The notes below the pieces were generated by a model that searched no databases, was not told the DNA's origin, and worked only from the letters and a program-made list of their open reading frames with translations. Both the position numbers and the translations under genes were made by a program. A DNA stretch of 64,000 nucleotides from Thiomicrospira sp. WB1 (GTDB taxonomy: Bacteria; Pseudomonadota; Gammaproteobacteria; Thiomicrospirales; Thiomicrospiraceae): positions 558,001-622,000 of the forward strand of contig NZ_LQBN01000001.1 in assembly GCF_001507535.1 (NCBI RefSeq), read 5' to 3'. Shown one piece after another: positions 55,831-64,000 of this stretch. How positions within the stretch are numbered: position 1 is the stretch's first letter; every line of letters begins with the position of its first letter.

Positions 55831-57114
55831 TTATGACGGCGTGGCATCAGACGCTTGAAAGCGTTTGAGGTGATCGATGCGAAGCTTGGCCGGTGGGTGA
55901 CTGTCGTGCCAGGCCGAGTAGGCCGGTGCGGGAGTCAGGCTGCTGGCGTTGTCGCGATAGAGTTTGACCAGCGCCTGAATCAGAGCGTTGGGCCCGACCT
56001 GTCTGGCGGCAAATGCATCGGCTTCGTATTCGTGCTGGCGACTTTTGAGGGCGCTGAGCGGGCCCAGGAAAAAGAACAGCACCGGAATGGCTGTGGCAAA
56101 CAGAAGCAGGGCGGTGGCCGGTGTCTGGGTGGTCATGCCCAGTCCATGGTAGAAGTCCGACGTTTGCGCCAGCCAGCCAAGCAGGGCCAGGCCAGCGAGG
56201 CTCAGTCCGAAAGACCAGACGAGGCGTTTTTTGATGTGCCCTTCTTTGTAATGCCCCAGTTCATGGGCCAGAACCGCTTCGACTTCTTCGGGGGTGAGTT
56301 TGTCCAGCAACGTGTCGAAAAACACAATGCGTTTGTTTTTGCCAAAGCCGGTGAAATAGGCATTGCCGTGGCCGCTGCGCGAAGAGCCGTCCATGACATA
56401 AATGCCATTGGATTCAAAACCGGTGCGAGCCAGTAATGCCTCGATCCGTTGTTTCATTTCCCCGTCTTCCAGGGGGGTGAAGCGGTTGAAAAGCGGGGCG
56501 ATCCATTTGGGGTAGGCCCAGAGTAAAAACAGATTGAAAGCAATCCAGATCAGCCAGGTGTAAAACCACCAGGCCTGGTCAAAATAGGTGTGCATGACGC
56601 TCAAAATGGCCCACAGAACCGGTAGGCCCAGTGCCAGTCCAAGGGCCCATTGTTTGAGCAGGTCGGAGAGAAATTGGCCCATTGTCATGCGGTTAAAGCC
56701 AAAGGCTTCTTCGATTTTGAAGGTACGCAGATAGCTGAACGGCAGGTTGAGAACGGACAGCAACCAGAAGGTAGACAGCAGAAAGCCGATTTCTCGCCAG
56801 ATCTCGGTCAGGTCGGTGGTCAGCCAGGCGTCATACAGTTGTTGGAAACCGCCGCCCAGGGTCATCAGGACCAGAATGGCGGCGTCATAGAAAAGAACAT
56901 AGCGGTTGAGCTGAAGTTTGGCTCGCGTGTAATCGGCCGCTTTCTGGTGGTCACTCAGGGAAATGGTTTGAGCAAATTCACTGGGCACCGCTTCTCGATG
57001 CCGACCGATATGAAACTGGTTTTTGATGTTGAGCCAGACTTCGATCATCAGGTGGGCGGCCAATGCCAGCAGAAACAGGGTTGTCAGCCAGTTGTGGAGT
57101 TCCGGTTGTGCCAT
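55831..57114 (-). CDS. M48 family (Ste24-like) membrane metallopeptidase
   Basis: 427 residues from MAQPELHNWLTTLF. Several membrane segments and the zinc motif HELGHYKEGH (third ligand Glu in EYEADAFAA) identify an M48 protease like eukaryotic Ste24, larger than bacterial HtpX. The segment NAYFTGFGKNKRIVFFDTLL is typical. Probable role: quality control of membrane proteins; substrates unknown. An in-frame start 69 codons upstream would overlap the orn start and is not favoured. A palindrome copy at 56568 encodes DQAW. Confidence 0.9.
   Translation of the reverse strand: MAQPELHNWLTTLFLLALAAHLMIEVWLNIKNQFHIGRHREAVPSEFAQTISLSDHQKAADYTRAKLQLNRYVLFYDAAILVLMTLGGGFQQLYDAWLTTDLTEIWREIGFLLSTFWLLSVLNLPFSYLRTFKIEEAFGFNRMTMGQFLSDLLKQWALGLALGLPVLWAILSVMHTYFDQAWWFYTWLIWIAFNLFLLWAYPKWIAPLFNRFTPLEDGEMKQRIEALLARTGFESNGIYVMDGSSRSGHGNAYFTGFGKNKRIVFFDTLLDKLTPEEVEAVLAHELGHYKEGHIKKRLVWSFGLSLAGLALLGWLAQTSDFYHGLGMTTQTPATALLLFATAIPVLFFFLGPLSALKSRQHEYEADAFAARQVGPNALIQALVKLYRDNASSLTPAPAYSAWHDSHPPAKLRIDHLKRFQASDATPS
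56568..56579. repeat. Dispersed palindrome ACCAGGCCTGGT, copy 11 (intragenic)
   Basis: Perfect copy inside the M48 protease gene, encoding DQAW; right flank caaaat. Confidence 0.95.
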
Positions 57115-57284
57115 GAAAAAGGTGTCCGTGTTGATAAGGTCAGTGAGGCTGAATTTTACGTGTGCCTTGACTGAAACGCAATTGAACCCGTCACGGCGCG
57201 AGGGAATCGGTTTGAGCAGGCGTTCGGATAGGGGTAAGATAGCGCCATAAACGTTATCGGGTAAAATTTTAAGAAAGGGATGGC

Positions 57285-57866
57285 ATGGCGCAATCAATGA
57301 CGGGGCGAACGCTGGTTTCACAAGGCAAGTCCGACAATCATCTGATTTGGTTGGATCTGGAAATGACGGGGTTGGATCATCGTTGCGATCGGATCATTGA
57401 AATCGCTTGCGTGGTCACGGATGCCGATTTGACCGTGCTGGCCGAGGGGCCGGTTCTGGCGATCCAGACACCGAAGTCCGCGTTGGATGCCATGGACGAT
57501 TGGTGTACGCGTCATCACGGCGCTTCGGGATTAACCCAGCGGGTGCTTGAAAGCGAGGTGACCATGGCGGAGGCGGAGCAGGCAACGCTGGCGTTTTTGC
57601 GCGAATGGGTGCCCAAAGGCAAGTCGCCCATGTGTGGGAACAGCATCTGTCAGGACCGTCGCTTTCTGATTGAGCAAATGCCGGAACTGGAAGCGTTTTT
57701 CCATTATCGAAATCTGGATGTGTCCTCACTCAAGGAGCTTGCTAAGCGCTGGGTGCCGCCGGTTTACCAGTCGTTTGAAAAAAAAGCGGCGCACTTGGCG
57801 CTGGAGGATATTTATGAATCCATCGCCGAGCTGAAGCATTATCGGGCCCATCTGTTCAAGCTTTGA
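57285..57866 (+). CDS. orn: Oligoribonuclease
   Basis: A 3'-5' exonuclease degrading 2- to 5-mer RNAs, including the pGpG produced by cyclic-di-GMP breakdown. 193 residues. DEDD catalytic residues are visible: [17 protein letters not shown] and the closing H/D in AAHLALEDI. The first ~18 residues are a variable tail; a start at the Met five codons in is also possible. Divergent from the M48 gene across 170 bp. In this organism it links to the several cyclic-di-GMP enzymes in the window. Confidence 0.96.
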   Translation: MAQSMTGRTLVSQGKSDNHLIWLDLEMTGLDHRCDRIIEIACVVTDADLTVLAEGPVLAIQTPKSALDAMDDWCTRHHGASGLTQRVLESEVTMAEAEQATLAFLREWVPKGKSPMCGNSICQDRRFLIEQMPELEAFFHYRNLDVSSLKELAKRWVPPVYQSFEKKAAHLALEDIYESIAELKHYRAHLFKL

Positions 57867-57937
57867 TGGCTTGAGCGCTTGCGTTTTCTGTCTGAATTTC
57901 CTACCATTTGACTCAGGTATTATGATCGCGCCGCGGC

Positions 57938-57966
57938 TTCCCAGTGCGGCGTAATTTGGTTATAAT
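57938..57966 (+). promoter_or_regulatory. Sigma70-like promoter of the ilv operon
   Basis: A perfect TATAAT at 57961-57966 with TTCCCA at 57938-57943 (four of six to TTGACA) and a 17-bp spacer. The implied transcript starts near 57973. Confidence 0.6.
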
Positions 57967-57992
57967 TTCGCTTTTTACTCAGAATTTTTTGA

Positions 57993-58020
57993 GGGTGTCG
58001 GTTAGGCACCCTTGTTTTTT
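57993..58020 (+). terminator. Terminator-like hairpin in the ilvB leader (candidate attenuator)
   Basis: Stem GGGTG / CACCC (57993-57997, 58007-58011) with a 9-nt loop, followed by TTGTTTTTT. It lies after the promoter and before ilvB. An alternative upstream pairing CTCA / TGAG overlaps its first base. No Ile/Val/Leu-rich leader peptide was found. Confidence 0.5.
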
Positions 58021-58068
58021 CGGCGCAAATCAAGGATTTGGTCGTACACGATGACGGAGGACGTTGGT

Positions 58069-59772
58069 GTGGAATTAACCGGTGCCCAGATTCTGGTCCA
58101 CTTTCTGGAAGACGAGGGCGTTGAGCTGGTCTGGGGGTATCCCGGCGGCGCGGCCCTGCCAATCTACGATGCCCTGGATACCGATGCCAAAAAGCTCAAG
58201 CATGTGCTGGTGCGTCATGAGCAGGCGGCGGTGCACGCGGCGGACGGCTTTGCGCGTTCGACCGGGTTGCCCGGTGTGTCGCTGGTGACCTCGGGGCCGG
58301 GTGCGACCAATACCGTGACAGGGATTGCGACCGCTTACATGGATTCGATTCCGATGGTGGTGATCACCGGCCAGGTTGCTTCGAACATGATCGGTCTGGA
58401 TGCGTTTCAGGAGATCGATACGGTCGGGATCACTCGCCCGATTGTGAAGCACAACTTCCTGGTTAAAGATGTGAATGATCTGGCAATGACGCTGAAAAAG
58501 GCCTTTTACATCGCGACCACCGGGCGACCGGGGCCGGTGGTGGTGGATATCCCCAAAGACATTCAAAACGCCAAAACCGATTATCAGTATCCAAAATCAG
58601 TCAGTCTGCGTTCCTACGAGCCCATCACCAAAGGGCACAGTGGTCAGATCAAAAAAGCCATTGACATGATGGTGTCCGCCAAGCGTCCCATTATTTACAC
58701 GGGCGGTGGCGTGGTATTGGGCGGTGCCTCAGAGGCGCTGACCGAACTGGCGCGTCATTTGGGCTACCCGGTGACCAATACCCTGATGGGGCTTGGCGGT
58801 TATCCGGCCGAAGACAAACAGTTTGTGGGCATGCTGGGGATGCATGGCACTTATGAAGCCAACTTGAGCATGCATAACTCTGACCTGATCATTGCGATTG
58901 GCGCACGATTCGATGACCGAGTGACGGGGAACCTGGAAAAATTCTGCCCCAATGCCAAAGTCGTGCATGTCGACATTGATCCAGCTTCCATTTCCAAAAA
59001 CGTGGTGGTGGATATCCCAATTGTCGGGCCGGTAAAGCAGGTGCTGGAAAAAATGGTGTCACTGCTTAAAAAGCACAAAATGACACCGGACCAGGATGCG
59101 TTGTCGGACTGGTGGAAGCAGATTGAAGCCTGGCGCTCAACCAACTGCCTGCGCTATGAGCAAATCGGGCATAAAATCAAGCCGCAGACAGCGATGGAAG
59201 CGGTCTGGCGCATCACCGAAGGCGAGGCTTACGTGACCTCGGATGTGGGGCAGCACCAGATGTTTGCGGCGCAGTATTACAAATTCAACAAGCCGCGTCG
59301 TTGGATTAACTCCGGTGGTCTGGGCACTATGGGCTTTGGCTTGCCTGCTGCCATGGGCGTTCAGGCCGCTTACCCCGATGCGACGGTGGTCTGTGTGACC
59401 GGCGAAGGGTCGATTCAGATGAATATTCAGGAATTATCGACCTGTCTGCAGTATGGCTTGCCAATCAAGGTCTTGTGTCTGAATAACGGTTTTCTGGGCA
59501 TGGTGCGTCAGTGGCAGGAGTTCTTTTACGATCGTCGCTATTCCATGTCCTACATGGATTCGCTGCCCGATTTTGTCAAGCTGGTCGAAGCCTATGGGCA
59601 TGTGGGGATTCGGATTGATGACCCTGAAACCATGCAGGCTCAACTGGAAGAAGCGTTTTCCGAGAAGTACAAAGACCGATTCGTGTTCATTGATGTGATC
59701 ACCGATCAGCAGGAAAACGTCTATCCGATGATTCCGGCCGGAGCCGGTCTCGACGAAATGATTTTGGTTTAA
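58069..59772 (+). CDS. ilvB: Acetolactate synthase large subunit
   Basis: A thiamine-diphosphate and FAD enzyme that makes acetolactate or acetohydroxybutyrate for Val/Leu/Ile. ~567 residues. Motifs: [47 protein letters not shown] and the ThDP-Mg motif [24 protein letters not shown] 58069 is chosen because GGAGG lies 8 bp upstream and the protein then begins (V)ELTGAQIL, typical of the family; ATG 58051 in the same frame is an alternative with a weak ribosome site. First gene of ilvB-ilvH-ilvC. Confidence 0.97.
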   Translation: MELTGAQILVHFLEDEGVELVWGYPGGAALPIYDALDTDAKKLKHVLVRHEQAAVHAADGFARSTGLPGVSLVTSGPGATNTVTGIATAYMDSIPMVVITGQVASNMIGLDAFQEIDTVGITRPIVKHNFLVKDVNDLAMTLKKAFYIATTGRPGPVVVDIPKDIQNAKTDYQYPKSVSLRSYEPITKGHSGQIKKAIDMMVSAKRPIIYTGGGVVLGGASEALTELARHLGYPVTNTLMGLGGYPAEDKQFVGMLGMHGTYEANLSMHNSDLIIAIGARFDDRVTGNLEKFCPNAKVVHVDIDPASISKNVVVDIPIVGPVKQVLEKMVSLLKKHKMTPDQDALSDWWKQIEAWRSTNCLRYEQIGHKIKPQTAMEAVWRITEGEAYVTSDVGQHQMFAAQYYKFNKPRRWINSGGLGTMGFGLPAAMGVQAAYPDATVVCVTGEGSIQMNIQELSTCLQYGLPIKVLCLNNGFLGMVRQWQEFFYDRRYSMSYMDSLPDFVKLVEAYGHVGIRIDDPETMQAQLEEAFSEKYKDRFVFIDVITDQQENVYPMIPAGAGLDEMILV

Positions 59773-59816
59773 GCCCGCTGGGCTAACCGTGATCAACTGA
59801 ACAAAGCAGGTAACTC

Positions 59817-60308
59817 ATGCGACACATTATTTCCATGTTGATAGAAAACGAGTCCGGTGCGCTGTCCCGTGTGTCCGGTCTTTTTTCGGCCCGAGGGTAT
59901 AATATCCACGCCCTGACGGTAGCGCCCACGGATGAGGGGAGTATTTCCCGTCTGACGCTGGTAACCAGTGGAAACGACCAGCAGATCGAGCAGATCGTCA
60001 AGCATCTGAATCGCTTGATTGATGTGATTAAAGTGGTGGATATCACAGAAGGGGATCACATCGAGCGCGAGTTGATGATGGTGAAGTTGCGGGCGACCGG
60101 TGCCATGCGCGAAGAAATCAAACGTTTGAGCGATATTTTCCGTGGCACGATTGTGGATGTGACCCAGCAGGTCTACACCGTCCAGCTTGCCGGCGAAAGC
60201 CAGAAATTGGATGCCTTCATTGAAGCGCTGGACAAAGGATTGATTATCGAGATTGTACGCTCAGGGGCCGTTGGGCTGATGCGAGGAGAAAAATCTCTGC
60301 ACATCTGA
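59817..60308 (+). CDS. ilvH: Acetolactate synthase small subunit
   Basis: 163 residues. The N-terminal ACT domain (MRHIISMLIENESGALSRVSGLFSARGYNI) gives valine feedback inhibition of IlvB; the C-terminal domain activates the catalytic subunit. It starts 44 bp after ilvB with an AAAGCAGG-type site, in the standard ilvBHC order. Confidence 0.97.
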   Translation: MRHIISMLIENESGALSRVSGLFSARGYNIHALTVAPTDEGSISRLTLVTSGNDQQIEQIVKHLNRLIDVIKVVDITEGDHIERELMMVKLRATGAMREEIKRLSDIFRGTIVDVTQQVYTVQLAGESQKLDAFIEALDKGLIIEIVRSGAVGLMRGEKSLHI

Positions 60309-61400
<1,092 letters not shown>

Positions 61401-61422
61401 TTTCTTTCTGTTTGTTCGAAGC

Positions 61423-61451
61423 AAAAAAGCCTGCCTCGTGCAGGTTTTTTT
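61423..61451 (+). terminator. Terminator of ilvBHC
   Basis: AAAAAGCCTGC pairs with GCAGGTTTTTT around ctcgt (one mismatch), ending in a T-run. Confidence 0.9.
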
Positions 61452-61473
61452 GTGTCTGAAAAGTGTCTTTTTG

Positions 61474-61485
61474 ACCAGGCCTGGT
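61474..61485. repeat. Dispersed palindrome ACCAGGCCTGGT, copy 12
   Basis: Perfect copy 23 bp beyond the ilvC terminator; left flank ttttttg, right flank gattca. Confidence 0.95.
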
Positions 61486-61606
61486 GATTCAAGTCTGTTT
61501 TTCTCTTTCCTTGAGCATAGCTGTTTCAGATCAAGTTTTCAGGTGAGTTTGCGCCGCTTAGCAGTTAGAATGAAAAAATTGTCACAAAACTGAATTCTGG
61601 ATACAC

Positions 61607-63226
61607 ATGTATTTATCTTATTTCGGGCTGCATAAATGGCCTTTTAAGTTGACGCCGGACTTGGGGTTCTTTTTCCGTCAAGCCTCGCGCGAGGCCGTGG
61701 TGGAAGCACTCCAGTATGCGATTGCTCGGGGGGATGCGGTGGTGAAAGTCTCCGGTGCGGTCGGTGTGGGGAAAACCATGCTGTTGCGCCTGTTGACCCA
61801 GCGATTGTCTGGCGATTATCAGATTGTCTATTTGTCAGCGCCGAATTTAAGTCCAATGGATATTTTGCGCGTCATTTGTGCGGAACTTTCAATCACTCTG
61901 TCGGGGCAGGAAAACAAAGCGGACTTGCTCGGTCTGATCCAGAAGGCGCTGATTGAAAGATACCAGGCCGACCAGCGTGTGGTCATGCTGGTGGATGAAG
62001 CTCAGGCCTTAACCTTGGACGCGCTGGAGGAAATTCGGTTGCTGGGTAACCTGGAAACGGAATGGGATAAACTGTTGCAAGTGGTGCTTTTTGGACAGCC
62101 GGAACTGGACAAAACACTGGAAGCAGCATCAATGCGTCCTCTGAAAGATCGTATTGCCTGTAATGTGACGGTACAGCCCCTGAAACCCAAAGAAGTAAAA
62201 GAATATTTGAATTATCGAATGCGTATTGCAGGATACTTACATTCGGATTTTTTCAATGATCAAACGGCACGAAAAATTCAGAAGGCAACAGGGGGGCTGC
62301 CTCGATCAATTAACTTGATGGCTGACAAGCTGCTGATGGCGGTGTTTTCTACCGAAGACAAACGCTTGAAGCCCAAACATTTTCGTGAAGTGGGTCTTTC
62401 CAGCTTCTCTGGAGGGAAGGTCTTGGTCGTTAGCCTGTTGGCAGGCTTGGCTTTGATCGCTTCAGCGTATTTTGTGAACACGGACCCTGTTAGAGAGTGG
62501 TTGCATGGAGGGGAGGCATCACAGCCAATCGCGGATCAACAAGAAACAGTAATTAATCACTCAGACGATGAACCCGATCCTGTCCAAAACCAGACTAAAA
62601 CCGAGCAGACAAGTCTGAAAAAACCTGTCCCTGAAGAAGCGCCTTCTTCCCTCGAGGAGAGGGCTCAAAAAGGAGCGCCTTCAGGGGAGAAGGACGTCTT
62701 GAACGAGGGCGTTCCAAAGCCATCCGAAAAGAAGAAGCCAGTGCTAGAGCAAGCATCAGTGGAACCGGGCTCTGCAGGGGCTGAATCTGATAAAACCGAA
62801 GAAAACTTGCTGACGCCTCAGGAGCTGGGTGAGAACTATCCTGCTTGGGCCGAGCGGCTGGGGGTCCCTTCGGCGAAGTTGCTAACATTGCTTACGTTGC
62901 ATGAGCGTTTACGTGAATATTTGCTTGAGGCTTCGGATCAAACTCCGTTGATTGTCCTTGGCGTTGCTTCGGTTTCGAGTTTTCCAGACGTTTACGATCA
63001 TTTGATGCAACGGTTGAGTTGGGAGAACCGGGAGCATGTGTATGCTGTGATTAAGCCTTTGAATAAGAGCCACAAAAAAGCTCAATATCGACTGGTTTAC
63101 GACCCGAGAACTTCGAACCCTGCTTCGCTGAAGGCCAAAGCACGTCAACTGAAAATGCTGACCGATGCTTCCTTGGCGCAAACCCTTACTGTCAAGGAAG
63201 TGCGTGCTATAATCGCAAAAAACTAA
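61607..63226 (+). CDS. ExeA/MshM-like AAA ATPase of the pilus assembly cluster
   Basis: 539 residues. N terminus YFGLHKWPFKLTPDLGFFF is typical of ExeA/GspA/MshM ATPases. Walker A GAVGVGKTML (~47-56) and Walker B VVMLVDEAQAL (~125-135) follow. A single membrane segment (KVLVVSLLAGLALIASAYF, ~265-283) leads to a ~110-residue Pro/Glu/Lys-rich linker. A periplasmic C-terminal domain (~400-539, DQTPLIVLGVASVSSFPDVYDHLMQRL) resembles SPOR-like or peptidoglycan-associated folds. With the secretin gene downstream, it fits the MSHA-type pilus cluster, helping insert the secretin through the cell wall. Confidence 0.83.
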   Translation: MYLSYFGLHKWPFKLTPDLGFFFRQASREAVVEALQYAIARGDAVVKVSGAVGVGKTMLLRLLTQRLSGDYQIVYLSAPNLSPMDILRVICAELSITLSGQENKADLLGLIQKALIERYQADQRVVMLVDEAQALTLDALEEIRLLGNLETEWDKLLQVVLFGQPELDKTLEAASMRPLKDRIACNVTVQPLKPKEVKEYLNYRMRIAGYLHSDFFNDQTARKIQKATGGLPRSINLMADKLLMAVFSTEDKRLKPKHFREVGLSSFSGGKVLVVSLLAGLALIASAYFVNTDPVREWLHGGEASQPIADQQETVINHSDDEPDPVQNQTKTEQTSLKKPVPEEAPSSLEERAQKGAPSGEKDVLNEGVPKPSEKKKPVLEQASVEPGSAGAESDKTEENLLTPQELGENYPAWAERLGVPSAKLLTLLTLHERLREYLLEASDQTPLIVLGVASVSSFPDVYDHLMQRLSWENREHVYAVIKPLNKSHKKAQYRLVYDPRTSNPASLKAKARQLKMLTDASLAQTLTVKEVRAIIAKN

Positions 63227-63389
63227 ACGGTATGGAGAAGGCGCCTCAACCGAGCGTAAACTTTCATGAAAAAAGAGGTTTACAGTCGGTCTGGTTCTTG
63301 CTTGAAATGGCTTGCCCTGCGAGAAAATGGTGGTATTCCAAAATGCCGTAAGCACTCTGATTCAATACAATAAAAAGTCTTTTTAATTT

Positions 63390-64000
63390 ATGTTACAGCG
63401 CACGTTATTGCTTTTGGTTCTGTCGGGCCTGATTGGCCAGTCTGGTTGTCAAAGTGTCGACCAAAGACCCAGTGGCCCGGAAAAAGTAGAGCGTTTCACC
63501 CCCGTCGGGCATTTACAGCAGGATAAAACCGTACCGGAGACTGCTGAAACGCCTATTCCCGATCTTTCTGATTTTGATCCCATCCATCCGGGGTTGGATG
63601 AGGTTGATAGCAGCAAGCTTTATAGTGTGTCTGCTCTGAATGTTCCGGTTCAGGAGCTGATGCTGCAGTTAGCAGAGGATGCAGGCCAAGAGTTTGATAT
63701 TCATCAGTCGGTGAAAGGAGAGGTGACGCTGAATGCGATTGATCAGCCTCTCAACAATATTTTACAAAGAATTGTTTCCCAGGTAGATGCGGTCTATTCC
63801 CATAACAATAATGCCATCGTCATTCGCCCTGACAGTCCCTATTGGCATAGTTATGAAATCGATTATGTCAACATTGTCAAAAATATCCAAGATACGACTG
63901 TGATGAACATGTCTGTGGGGAATGTGGTCGATGAGACCGCTGGTCAGCAAAGCGGAAACAGCGAGTTTCGTTTGGAAACCGCTTCCGAACAAAGTTTTTG
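63390..64000 (+). CDS. MshL-like secretin, N-terminal part (cut by right edge)
   Basis: The frame is open from ATG 63390 to the window end (203 codons). It begins MLQRTLLLLVLSGLIGQSGC, a lipoprotein-like signal. It continues into a secretin N-domain (SALNVPVQELMLQLAEDAGQEFDIHQSVKGEVTLNAIDQPLNNILQRIV) and DYVNIVKNIQDTTVM, as in MshL/PilQ pilus secretins. These form the outer-membrane ring through which type IV pili exit. A lipobox with Gln at -3 is atypical. The 163-bp gap from the ATPase shows no recognisable gene; no strong ribosome site was found. Confidence 0.82.
   Translation, partial: MLQRTLLLLVLSGLIGQSGCQSVDQRPSGPEKVERFTPVGHLQQDKTVPETAETPIPDLSDFDPIHPGLDEVDSSKLYSVSALNVPVQELMLQLAEDAGQEFDIHQSVKGEVTLNAIDQPLNNILQRIVSQVDAVYSHNNNAIVIRPDSPYWHSYEIDYVNIVKNIQDTTVMNMSVGNVVDETAGQQSGNSEFRLETASEQSF

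Overview
The window looks like chromosome from a free-living, sulfur-oxidising, CO2-fixing gammaproteobacterium of the Thiomicrospira/Hydrogenovibrio type. This is inferred from a form IA RuBisCO operon (cbbR | cbbLSQO), a YeeE/TsuA-type sulfur permease, periplasmic cytochromes c, and gammaproteobacterial gene neighbourhoods (accBC-prmA-dusB-fis-purHD, orn near rsgA). No species can be named from the sequence alone. Almost everything is chromosomal housekeeping; the only mobile DNA seen is one ~165 bp MITE-like element. No tRNA, rRNA, CRISPR or prophage was seen.

Layout: (1) 1-6.1 kb: truncated HD-GYP protein, a diguanylate cyclase with a frameshifted DUF218 gene, and clpB behind a sigma32-like promoter. 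(2) 6.1-13.9 kb: YeeE-type permease, cbbR, and cbbLSQO with two strong hairpins between cbbS and cbbQ. (3) 13.9-15.7 kb: a cation efflux protein, an unknown, and a ComFB-like protein. (4) 15.8-23.3 kb: a long minus-strand cluster aroQ-accB-accC-prmA-dusB-fis-purH-purD. (5) 23.5-30.2 kb: a GGDEF-EAL sensor, a DsbD with a duplicated N-terminal domain, fxsA, and an SDR protein. (6) 30.3-35.1 kb: a FadL porin, a DUF302 lipoprotein, pdxB and a hydrolase. (7) 35.2-41.1 kb: a TolC/MFP/RND tripartite efflux operon. (8) 41.4-47.7 kb: a small Cys-cluster protein, a large chemoreceptor, sixA and pyrE. (9) 47.7-54.5 kb: a CysJ-like reductase, the MITE, a D-2-hydroxyglutarate dehydrogenase-like gene beside serA, two small cytochromes c and a small membrane protein. 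(10) 54.5-61.4 kb: rsgA, phhB, an M48 protease, orn and ilvB-ilvH-ilvC. (11) 61.6 kb to the right edge: the start of an MSHA-type pilus cluster (MshM-like ATPase, MshL-like secretin, cut by the edge).

The most striking signal is not a gene. The 12-bp perfect palindrome ACCAGGCCTGGT occurs 12 times in 64 kb, where chance predicts well under one. There are also three one-mismatch copies, plus one that appears to be split by the MITE. Copies lie mainly just after genes, but five lie inside coding sequence. Their flanks drift towards T-rich on the left and A-rich on the right; the copy at 30297-30320 is a perfect 24-bp palindrome. This looks like a genome-wide DNA signal (protein-binding, chromosome-organising or uptake site) of unknown function.

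A second, smaller signal is a 16-bp element close to ATTAGAAAACGCTTAT. It is found twice upstream of the fadL-like gene and twice upstream of the efflux operon. FNR-type boxes also lie upstream of the FadL and DUF302 genes.
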